A stretch of 30,172 nt of DNA from an uncultured Bacteroides sp. Lineage in GTDB: Bacteria; Bacteroidota; Bacteroidia; Bacteroidales; Bacteroidaceae. The DNA lies in NCBI GenBank assembly GCA_900544075.1, contig UQTJ01000035.1, positions 1 through 30,172 of the forward strand. The letters run 5' to 3'. This document shows positions 15,681 to 22,574 of this stretch, in pieces. Within the stretch, counting starts at the first letter, position 1. Every line of letters starts with the position of its first letter. The notes below the pieces were generated by a model. The model had not been told where the DNA came from and ran no database searches. It saw only the letters and a program-made list of their open reading frames with translations. Position numbers and translations under genes: made by a program.

Positions 15681-15794
15681 ATATTTATAAGTTTTTCCTT
15701 CTCTCGGGAAATTATTTCCCCCTTTATATGGTAGATAATTGTTTGAAAGTAATAACTTTGCAACTATTAATAATAAAGAAAGTAAATATTTGAT

Positions 15795-16304
15795 ATGAAT
15801 ACAGCGTTTAATTTTGTGTCTTTATCCTACAGACAGAGCAGGACATATCTGTTTTCTGTACTTTTCGTTTTGGGAAATATACTTCTGCCTCAGTTATGCC
15901 ATTTGGTTCATCTTGGTGGCCCTACTATGTTGCCTATTTATTTTTTCACTTTGGTTGGAGCCTATAAATATGGGATGAGGCTTGGTCTGCTTGTAGCCAT
16001 ACTTTCCCCTCTCGTAAATTCATTTTTCTTCGGAATGCCCGTACCGGCTTTGCTTCCGGCCATAATATGCAAATCTGTGTTGCTTGCTGTTGCAGCAGGA
16101 TTCCTGGCAGAACGTACCGGAAAACTTTCCATATTGTCACTGACAGGTGTCGTACTGTTTTATCAGACAGTAGGCGGAATGGCAGAGTGGGCTATCACAG
16201 GAAGTCTTGATGCGGCTCTTCAGGATTTCAGAATAGGAGTTCCGGGAATGCTTCTTCAGGTTTTCGGAGGATATTGGCTTTTAAAATCTATTTCAAAGGT
16301 TTAA
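15795..16304 (+). CDS. putative ECF-transporter S component (membrane protein)
   Basis: This 169-residue integral membrane protein has about five or six hydrophobic segments with short charged loops (GAYKYGMRLG, LAERTGK). Size and pattern fit the substrate-binding S components of energy-coupling-factor vitamin transporters, which sit in the membrane and work with a shared EcfT/EcfA module encoded elsewhere. The substrate cannot be told. It is 16 bases ahead of tatA on the same strand, so it is probably the first gene of the tat run. The alternative is a family of uncharacterised small membrane proteins. Confidence 0.6.
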   Translation: MNTAFNFVSLSYRQSRTYLFSVLFVLGNILLPQLCHLVHLGGPTMLPIYFFTLVGAYKYGMRLGLLVAILSPLVNSFFFGMPVPALLPAIICKSVLLAVAAGFLAERTGKLSILSLTGVVLFYQTVGGMAEWAITGSLDAALQDFRIGVPGMLLQVFGGYWLLKSISKV

Positions 16305-16320
16305 TCTATAAATATAATTT

Positions 16321-16527
16321 ATGACTACATTATTGTTATTGGGATTGGGAATGCAGGAAATAATTCTTATTGCACTTATTGTCCTGCTTCTGTTCGGAGG
16401 AAGAAAGATACCTGAATTGATGAAAGGATTGGGTAAGGGAGTAAAAAGTTTCAAGGACGGAGTGAAGGGTATCGAGGAAGATGCTGACTTGTCCGATAAG
16501 GGAAATAAGGAAAAGAAAGAACAATAA
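16321..16527 (+). CDS. tatA: twin-arginine translocase subunit TatA
   Basis: This 68-residue protein has one N-terminal membrane segment (about 6-24), the hinge FGGRKIPE (25-32), an amphipathic helix rich in Lys/Gly, and a charged soluble tail. This is the TatA/TatE plan; its oligomers form the passage for folded proteins. tatC starts 1 base after the stop, and no tatB is present, which suggests a minimal TatAC system with TatA doing both jobs, as in several other phyla. Confidence 0.93.
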   Translation: MTTLLLLGLGMQEIILIALIVLLLFGGRKIPELMKGLGKGVKSFKDGVKGIEEDADLSDKGNKEKKEQ

Positions 16528-16528
16528 A

Positions 16529-17329
16529 GTGGAGCAGAACGATAAAGTAATGACTTTTTGGGACCACTTGGACGAGTTGCGAAGTGTCCTTTTCCGTATA
16601 GTGGCTGTAGTGGCCATATTCACTATCTTGGGATTTTGTTTCAAGGACCAGCTCTTTGCCGTTGTGCTTGCCCCAAAGGAGTCCGATTTTATTTTTTACA
16701 GATTTCTTTGCCGTTTGTCGGAGTGGCTTTCAATGCCCGGCCTGTGTCCCGGTGAATTCAATTCTACGCTTATCAATACCCAGCTGGCCGGTCAGTTTAT
16801 GATGCATGCCATGGTATCAATATATGCAGGTCTGATAGTGGCTTCGCCATATGTCATTTATAAACTGTTCCGTTTTATTTCGCCTGCATTATATGAGAAT
16901 GAGCGCAAGTACTCCATTCGTGTCGTTACAAGCGGATATCTGCTGTTCGTCACAGGCGTATTGGTAAACTATTTCATCATATTCCCGCTTACATTCCGCT
17001 TCCTGGCATCCTATCAGGTAAGCTTTGAGGTTCAGAACACCATTATGCTTTCGTCGTATATCGATACGCTGATGCTTCTGAGTGTGCTTATGGGAATTGT
17101 ATTCGAGATACCTGTGGTATGCTGGTTCCTTGCCAAGATAGGCGTGCTCCATTCTTCGTTCATGCAGAAATACAGAAAGCATGCATACGTTGTGGCCCTT
17201 ATAGTGGCAGCTGTTATCACTCCCACATCCGATATATTTACATTGCTGCTCGTTTCGGTACCTATCTTTGTACTGTACGAAGCAAGTATTCTTATAGTTA
17301 GAAAGGTTGATAAGAATGTCGATGACTGA
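16529..17329 (+). CDS. tatC: twin-arginine translocase subunit TatC
   Basis: This protein of about 267 residues is the multispanning receptor of the Tat pathway that binds twin-arginine signal peptides. The N-terminal signature TFWDHLDELR is followed by six predicted membrane helices, including the family segment with PFSP-like GLIVASPYVIYKLFRFISPAL and the C-terminal VAAVITPTSDIFT. The start is uncertain: GTG at 16529 (1 base after tatA, preceded by an A/G-rich AAGGAAAAGAAAG) gives the usual eight residues before the signature, whereas the first ATG is at 16550 and would give 260 residues. The open frame continues further upstream inside tatA, which is unlikely to be used. An insertion of about 25 residues between helices 1 and 2 (containing LCRLSEWLSMPGLCPGEF) is typical of Bacteroidetes. 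Confidence 0.93.
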   Translation: MEQNDKVMTFWDHLDELRSVLFRIVAVVAIFTILGFCFKDQLFAVVLAPKESDFIFYRFLCRLSEWLSMPGLCPGEFNSTLINTQLAGQFMMHAMVSIYAGLIVASPYVIYKLFRFISPALYENERKYSIRVVTSGYLLFVTGVLVNYFIIFPLTFRFLASYQVSFEVQNTIMLSSYIDTLMLLSVLMGIVFEIPVVCWFLAKIGVLHSSFMQKYRKHAYVVALIVAAVITPTSDIFTLLLVSVPIFVLYEASILIVRKVDKNVDD

Positions 17330-18986
17330 TTTGAGAAAAACTTTTTTTGCCATGCTTTGTTGTGTTGCTTCGGCTTCATACGCCGGTGATACTATAAAGT
17401 ATTGTGCGCCATTGGATTTTCCGTTATTGCTCAGCGCCAATTTCGGCGAACTGAGGCCAAACCATTTTCATAACGGTCTTGATTTCAAGACCAAAGGTAC
17501 AGTCGGACATCCCGTGAGATGTATTGCCGACGGATATGTGTCGCGTGTAGCCGTCCAGCACGGAGGATACGGCCAGGCCATATATATCACTCATCCCGAC
17601 GGACATACATCCGTCTATGGTCATGTCCTTTCGTTTGCTCCCGAAGTGGAGAAGTACGTCAGGGAGTATCAGTATGCCAACGAAACTTTCGTCTGCTATC
17701 TATATCCCGAACCCGGACGTTTCAAGTTCAAGAAAGGCGACATCATAGCGTTGAGCGGTAATGAAGGTTCTTCTGCCGGTCCGCATCTTCATCTTGAGAT
17801 AAGAAAAACCGGAACAGATGAGTATCTTGACCCTATGCCGTATTTCAGAACCAGAATCAAGGATACAAAGGCTCCTAAGGCAAGCTTTATCGGACTTTAT
17901 CCTGTCAGAGGTAAAGGAGTGGTGGAAGGCTCGACCAATAAAAAGATTTATCCGGTAGCATCAATCAAGTCGCCCGTCATAGCATGGGGACAGATATATG
18001 CAGCCATAAGTGCCAAGGACTATATGGACGGCACATCCAATTTCTATGGAGTGCATTCCGTCACTCTGTATGTTGATTCTGTTGAGGTGTTCAGCAGTAA
18101 GACCGACAGAGTTCTTCCTGATGAAAACAGAATGATAAATACTTTTACCGATTATGACGAACTGGTTCGTACACGCAGATTGCTGATGCGTTCGTACAAA
18201 TCACCCGGAAACAAACTTCGTCTGCACCATGTAGGTGAGGGCAGGGGTATTGTGAACATTGACTGCGAAAAGGACTATAAGTTTGTCTATGTCCTCGAAG
18301 ACAACTTTGGAAATAAAAGTACATACCGGTTTACAGTGAGAGGACAGAAGCAGGATATACCGGAATATAGAATGACGGGAGAAGAACTTCTTCGGGCATC
18401 GCATACGGCTATTATCCAGCGTCCCGGTATGGAATTTATCATACCTAAAGGAATGCTCTACGATGATACTGAAGTAAGCGTAGGCATTACTGCCGAAGAC
18501 ACAACAGCTGTTTCGCTTGAATATGACATTGATGCCGGAAACGCTCCGCTTCACGGTTACTGCCCTTTGGCGATAGGAGTGAGGAAACTGAATACCGTAT
18601 CTCCCGATAAATACTATATCAGGCAGATTGATGGCAGGAGGACATATTATGTAGGAGGAAAATACGACAATGGCTGGATGAAAGCCAAAGTGCGTAATTT
18701 CGGAAAGTACTCCGTGGCTGTCGATACTGTTCCTCCTTCTGTTGTTCCGCTTGACAAGGCTAAATGGCGTACCACTTCTAATATCCGTTTCAAGGTTTCC
18801 GACAAGGCTACCGGAATCAGTACCTACAAGGTATATATCGACGGAAAGTTCGTTCTCTTCGGTCTGAAGAAAGGTATCCTTGTCATCCAGGACAAAGAGA
18901 AAGTAAAGAGGGGAGTTCCTCACAAGCTTGAAGTAGTGGTGACCGACAATTGCGGAAACGAAACACGTAAACAATTAAATTTCTAA
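17316..18986 (+). CDS. M23-family (LytM) metallopeptidase, exported
   Basis: This 556-residue protein starts with a signal peptide (MSMTDLRKTFFAMLCCVASASYA split at about residue 23). A LytM/M23 zinc-peptidase domain follows at about 30-175, with ligands His52 and Asp56 (HNGLD) and His159 in PHLHLEIR (157-163), so the catalytic site is intact. The remaining 380 residues are beta-rich, probably several immunoglobulin-like or adhesive modules, with no hydrophobic anchor. M23 enzymes cleave peptidoglycan cross-bridges. Its start overlaps the end of tatC by 14 bp (ATG at 17316; a second ATG at 17322 is possible), so it is translationally coupled. The signal peptide has no RR motif and looks Sec-type, so it is not an obvious Tat substrate. 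Confidence 0.88.
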   Translation: MSMTDLRKTFFAMLCCVASASYAGDTIKYCAPLDFPLLLSANFGELRPNHFHNGLDFKTKGTVGHPVRCIADGYVSRVAVQHGGYGQAIYITHPDGHTSVYGHVLSFAPEVEKYVREYQYANETFVCYLYPEPGRFKFKKGDIIALSGNEGSSAGPHLHLEIRKTGTDEYLDPMPYFRTRIKDTKAPKASFIGLYPVRGKGVVEGSTNKKIYPVASIKSPVIAWGQIYAAISAKDYMDGTSNFYGVHSVTLYVDSVEVFSSKTDRVLPDENRMINTFTDYDELVRTRRLLMRSYKSPGNKLRLHHVGEGRGIVNIDCEKDYKFVYVLEDNFGNKSTYRFTVRGQKQDIPEYRMTGEELLRASHTAIIQRPGMEFIIPKGMLYDDTEVSVGITAEDTTAVSLEYDIDAGNAPLHGYCPLAIGVRKLNTVSPDKYYIRQIDGRRTYYVGGKYDNGWMKAKVRNFGKYSVAVDTVPPSVVPLDKAKWRTTSNIRFKVSDKATGISTYKVYIDGKFVLFGLKKGILVIQDKEKVKRGVPHKLEVVVTDNCGNETRKQLNF

Positions 18987-19011
18987 AATAATAATTCAAT
19001 CACAAACGCTT

Positions 19012-20658
19012 ATGACAAACAGATTGTTGATGGCTGTAGTACTGCTAACAGCCTTTGTAGTAAACGGTTGGGCTTGTACCAACTTTATTGTCGGCAAGAA
19101 AGCGTCTGCCGACGGTTCTGTAATAGTGTCCTATTCTGCCGATTCTTACGGAATGTTCGGATGGTTGTATCACTATCCTGCAGCTACACATCCGGAAGGA
19201 ACGATGCGCGATATCCGCGATTGGGATACCGGCAAGTATCTCGGACAGATTAAGGAAGCCAAGCAGACATATAATGTAGTGGGCAATATGAATGAATATC
19301 AGGTAACTATCGGCGAAACTACATTCGGCGGTCGTCCTGAACTGGTGGATACTACAGGTATCATGGACTACGGAAGCCTTATCTATGTAGCTCTCCAGCG
19401 TTCTCGTACAGCCAAGGAAGCCATCAAGGTTATGACTGACCTCGTAAAGGAATACGGTTACTACAGCAGCGGTGAGTCTTTCTCTATTGCCGACCCTAAC
19501 GAGGCATGGATTATGGAGATGATTGGTAAGGGACCGGGTGTCAAAGGTGCAGTATGGGTAGCAGTCCGTATTCCTGACGACTGTATAGCAGCCCACGCCA
19601 ACCAAAGTCGTATCCACAAATTCAACCTCAACGACAAGGATAACTGCCTTTATTCTCCTGATGTAATTTCATTTGCACGCGAAAAAGGCTATTTCAGCGG
19701 AAAGAACTCAGAATTCAGCTTTGCCGATGCATACTGTCCTCTTGAATTCGGTGGGCTCCGTTTCTGCGAGGCACGTGTATGGAGTTTCTACAATATGTTC
19801 AGCAAGACAACAGGCGAGGCATATCTCCCGTATATCCTTGGCAAGAGCAAAGAACCTATGCCGCTTTACATAAAGGCAGATTCAAAACTTTCAGTTCGCG
19901 ATGTCCAGAGAGCTATGCGCGACCATTACGAAGGTACACCGCTCGACATCACTAAGGATATGGGTGCAGGTCCTTTTGAAACTCCTTACCGTCTTTCTCC
20001 TCTTACATTCAAGGTTGACGGAGTGGAATACTTCAACGAACGTCCTATCTCTACACAGCAGAGTGCATTTTCTTTCGTAGCACAGATGCGTGCAAACTTA
20101 CCAGACCCTGTAGGCGGTGTGTTGTGGTTCGGACTTGATGATGCGAATATGACTGTCTTTACTCCGGTTTACTGCTGTACAGACAGAATTCCTGTCCCAT
20201 ATGCTGAAGGAAATGGCGACTGCATCACATTCTCATGGGATTCTGCTTTCTGGATTTACAACTGGGTGGCAGACATGATTCGTCCACGCTACAGCCTGAT
20301 GATAGACGATATGCGTGCCGTACAGAATGAGCTTGAAAATACTTTCGAGGCAGCTCAGGAAGGTGTTGAGTCTGCAGCATTGAAACTGTATCAGGAAGAC
20401 CCTGCAAAAGCCCAGGCTTTCCTTACTAACTATACAGATATGACTGCACGTACTACTATCGACCGCTGGAAGAAACTTGCAGAATTCCTTATCGTACGTT
20501 ATAACGACGGTGCAAGAAAATTAGTCAAGAACGGCAAAATGGTTGCTCCTGAAACAGGAAATTGTGCTCCGCTTGAGCGTCCGGGATATCCTGAAGAATT
20601 CCTTAAGGAACTCGTGAAAGCTACAGGCGACAGATATAAATCACAGGAATTTAAATAA
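19012..20658 (+). CDS. C69-family dipeptidase, exported
   Basis: This 548-residue protein is a C69/U34-type dipeptidase of the Ntn-hydrolase fold. A hydrophobic leader (residues 4-21) ends at WA|CTNFIVG, so that removal of the leader exposes Cys22, the N-terminal nucleophile; CTNFIVGKKASADGS is the family signature. Length agrees with Bacteroidetes homologues, which carry a C-terminal extension after the core. It begins 25 bases after the M23 gene on the same strand and ends the run at a strong terminator. Neighbouring a cell-wall peptidase suggests peptide processing in the periplasm; this is inference. Confidence 0.92.
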   Translation: MTNRLLMAVVLLTAFVVNGWACTNFIVGKKASADGSVIVSYSADSYGMFGWLYHYPAATHPEGTMRDIRDWDTGKYLGQIKEAKQTYNVVGNMNEYQVTIGETTFGGRPELVDTTGIMDYGSLIYVALQRSRTAKEAIKVMTDLVKEYGYYSSGESFSIADPNEAWIMEMIGKGPGVKGAVWVAVRIPDDCIAAHANQSRIHKFNLNDKDNCLYSPDVISFAREKGYFSGKNSEFSFADAYCPLEFGGLRFCEARVWSFYNMFSKTTGEAYLPYILGKSKEPMPLYIKADSKLSVRDVQRAMRDHYEGTPLDITKDMGAGPFETPYRLSPLTFKVDGVEYFNERPISTQQSAFSFVAQMRANLPDPVGGVLWFGLDDANMTVFTPVYCCTDRIPVPYAEGNGDCITFSWDSAFWIYNWVADMIRPRYSLMIDDMRAVQNELENTFEAAQEGVESAALKLYQEDPAKAQAFLTNYTDMTARTTIDRWKKLAEFLIVRYNDGARKLVKNGKMVAPETGNCAPLERPGYPEEFLKELVKATGDRYKSQEFK

Positions 20659-20664
20659 CATATA

Positions 20665-20710
20665 CCATATAAAAATAGCCGTCCGAATCCGGACGGCTAT
20701 TTTTATATGG
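20665..20710. terminator. bidirectional terminator, 21-bp perfect inverted repeat
   Basis: Bases 20665-20685 and 20690-20710 are perfect inverted repeats around a 4-base loop; the GC core is AGCCGTCCG/CGGACGGCT flanked by A5 and T5. It serves the dipeptidase operon on the plus strand and can equally stop the restriction cassette, whose last gene ends at 20716. Confidence 0.92.
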
Positions 20711-20715
20711 CATTT

Positions 20716-21453
20716 TTACTCTTTTATTATTTCTATCCATGATTCGTCAAAGTTCAATGAACTCAAAATAGCGTTTTTGGTCAGCAAAGGAGGTTGTTTA
20801 ATTTTGAATTTCAACGCATTGTCAGGAACAATTGTATGAATTGTAAATTGAGAACCATGTGGTTGCCAAGTAAAGCATATTCTACCAGTTTCAATTTCCT
20901 TTCCAATCAAATTCCCGTTACTGTTTACTTCCCACACATAATCGCTTGTTCTGTATCGATGGTTTTCTTCCTCAAATAAACAATAAGAAAGCAAGTCGTT
21001 GCTTCGGATAAGAATGGAGGTACGTACAGGGTTGTAATTGTCTTGTGCTATATTGATTCGTTCGTTCCAAATTCCTAACACAGCCCTTCCCGTTTCCTGA
21101 ATGTTTTTATGTGGGTCGGTGATGCCGTATGAGTAATCAGGCGAGCAGCGTCCGCTTATGAGCCTTATGTTTCTGCAACGGAAAGGATTGGCATTCTTCA
21201 CCGTTTTCATGGACCAAGCCATTTTTCCTAAAATGACATCTGCAATACCAATTGGAGAGTCCAAGTGTATGCCTCCTACAGCAGCAGAGAATGAGTCTCC
21301 CCAATCGCTTCCCGTTAAGTCTTTTCTTCCAACATATAAGAGATAAACAAAATGTCCACCGATTTTTGTTATCAAATCTTCAGGTATTTCGTTTATTGGA
21401 TAAGGTTCGAATGTCTGTAACTTGTATGAATCTCGTAATTTAGGCCGTTTCAT
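20716..21453 (-). CDS. putative type II restriction endonuclease
   Basis: This 245-residue protein is not recognised by sequence, but it follows a cytosine-5 DNA methyltransferase and overlaps its 3' end by 14 bp, the classic order for a type II restriction-modification pair. A possible nuclease core is SPIGIADVILGKMAWSMKTV (66-85): D72 and K83 in a D-X8-SxK arrangement, like PD-(D/E)XK with Ser in place of the acidic residue. Other acidic candidates are E131 in WNERI and the EEEN at 161-164. No membrane segment or signal is present. The family and cut site are unknown. AT content looks higher than in neighbours, consistent with acquisition by transfer. Confidence 0.6.
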   Translation of the reverse strand: MKRPKLRDSYKLQTFEPYPINEIPEDLITKIGGHFVYLLYVGRKDLTGSDWGDSFSAAVGGIHLDSPIGIADVILGKMAWSMKTVKNANPFRCRNIRLISGRCSPDYSYGITDPHKNIQETGRAVLGIWNERINIAQDNYNPVRTSILIRSNDLLSYCLFEEENHRYRTSDYVWEVNSNGNLIGKEIETGRICFTWQPHGSQFTIHTIVPDNALKFKIKQPPLLTKNAILSSLNFDESWIEIIKE

Positions 21454-22372
21454 TATATTCTTTCTTTATGATGTTATCTAATTTTTTTGCAATGGCTCTG
21501 ATCATAGGTACGGCAACTGAGTTCCCGGTCTGCTTTCTGATTTCTTGATGTGAAACCACTATCTTATAAGAATCTGGGAATCCCTGCAAACGTAATAATT
21601 CTCTGGATGAAGGCCTACGATAACCATTTACCAACAGATAATTATAAGAAGCTCCGGTTCGTAGGGCACAAGCATAGTCCAAAACAGAAATATTGCCCGA
21701 CTTGTTTTCATGCCAAATTGACGGATAGAAGACTTCTTTGTCCCTTGTCTTTTCTAATCTCTTTTGGACGATTTTTTCTGATGCGAATAAGGATTTGTCT
21801 ACCTCATTGTCCTTTTCCAGTATATCGGCTAAATTATATTTTCGCGTGGAAAAATCGAAATTGAAGTTGAAAAAATCCTGTTCGTTACGAAACCCTACGA
21901 TGATCACTCGCTCACGTTTCTGGGGCAGGCCGAAATCCAACGCGTTTAGTACTTTCCATTTTATAAAATAGCCTAACTTCTCCAATCTGGATAAAATTAC
22001 TTTGAACGTTCTGCCATTGTCATGCGTTGTTAGCTGTTTGACGTTTTCCAGTAAGATAACGGGAGGCCTGTGATAAGATAATATTCGTTCTATTTCGAAA
22101 AACAAAGTTCCTCTTGTGTCTGCAAAACCTTGCATTTTACCCATAATGGAAAAGGCTTGGCAAGGAAACCCTGCTAATAATAGATCGTGAGAGGGAATAT
22201 CTTCGGCAGAAATTTTAGTAATATCTCCAGCAGGATATTCACCGAAATTCGCTACATAAGTGTTGCATGCGGCTTTGTCCCATTCGGATGAAAACACGCA
22301 TTGGTATCCTAATTCGTCAAATGGAATTCTGATACCTCCTATGCCTGCAAATAAATCTATGAATCTTATCAT
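21440..22372 (-). CDS. DNA (cytosine-5-)-methyltransferase, type II modification enzyme
   Basis: This 310-residue enzyme methylates cytosine C5 in a specific DNA site. Motif I is FAGIGG (8-13), motif IV has the nucleophile Cys71 in GFPCQAFS, motif VI is ENV (109-111), motif VIII is QKRERV (151-156), motif IX contains SSRELLRLQGFP (near 256-267) and motif X is GNSVAVP (283-289). All are in canonical order and intact. The target-recognition region between VIII and IX is short (about 165-250), so the recognised site is probably simple, but it cannot be read from sequence. It overlaps the putative endonuclease gene by 14 bp. A weak -7 box TATTTTTG lies at 22411-22404 upstream without a clear partner. 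Confidence 0.93.
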   Translation of the reverse strand: MIRFIDLFAGIGGIRIPFDELGYQCVFSSEWDKAACNTYVANFGEYPAGDITKISAEDIPSHDLLLAGFPCQAFSIMGKMQGFADTRGTLFFEIERILSYHRPPVILLENVKQLTTHDNGRTFKVILSRLEKLGYFIKWKVLNALDFGLPQKRERVIIVGFRNEQDFFNFNFDFSTRKYNLADILEKDNEVDKSLFASEKIVQKRLEKTRDKEVFYPSIWHENKSGNISVLDYACALRTGASYNYLLVNGYRRPSSRELLRLQGFPDSYKIVVSHQEIRKQTGNSVAVPMIRAIAKKLDNIIKKEYNETA

Positions 22373-22520
22373 TATCAGTAGTTACATTATTAAATTATGG
22401 CAACAAAAATACAATAAAGTATTGATATTTAAAAGATGGTTTTTGATTATTATTTCAATTAGATTATAGCGGATTATTTTAGTGAAAGTTTTCGTTGGCA
22501 TGAGTTTCTTGCTTTGATAA

Positions 22521-22574
22521 ACTGACAATAACAGAAAAAGAGGCCCGAGGGCCTCTTTTTCTGTTATTGTCAGT
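22521..22574. terminator. clpB terminator, 25-bp perfect inverted repeat
   Basis: Bases 22521-22545 and 22550-22574 are perfect inverted repeats with a 4-base CGAG loop; the stem core is AAAAAGAGGCC/GGCCTCTTTTT. The clpB stop codon (22572-22570) is inside the stem. On the minus strand it ends clpB; in the other direction it would block plus-strand read-through into antisense of clpB. Confidence 0.92.

Larger units (their letters stand above)
15405..15794. other. 390-bp divergent intergenic region
   Basis: This lies between lysO (-) and the ECF-type gene (+). It contains the lysO promoter (15650-15680), a long lysO leader with inverted repeats (15451-15478 and 15535-15626), and for the plus strand a TAACTTTG box at 15753-15760, 27 bases before the start at 15795 but with no clear TTG partner. 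No coding sequence is supported. Confidence 0.6.

Noticed and set aside
20711..22520. Insertion sequence carrying the restriction cassette
   Set aside because: No transposase, terminal repeats of an IS, or target duplication were seen; the flanking inverted repeats are independent terminators with different sequences.
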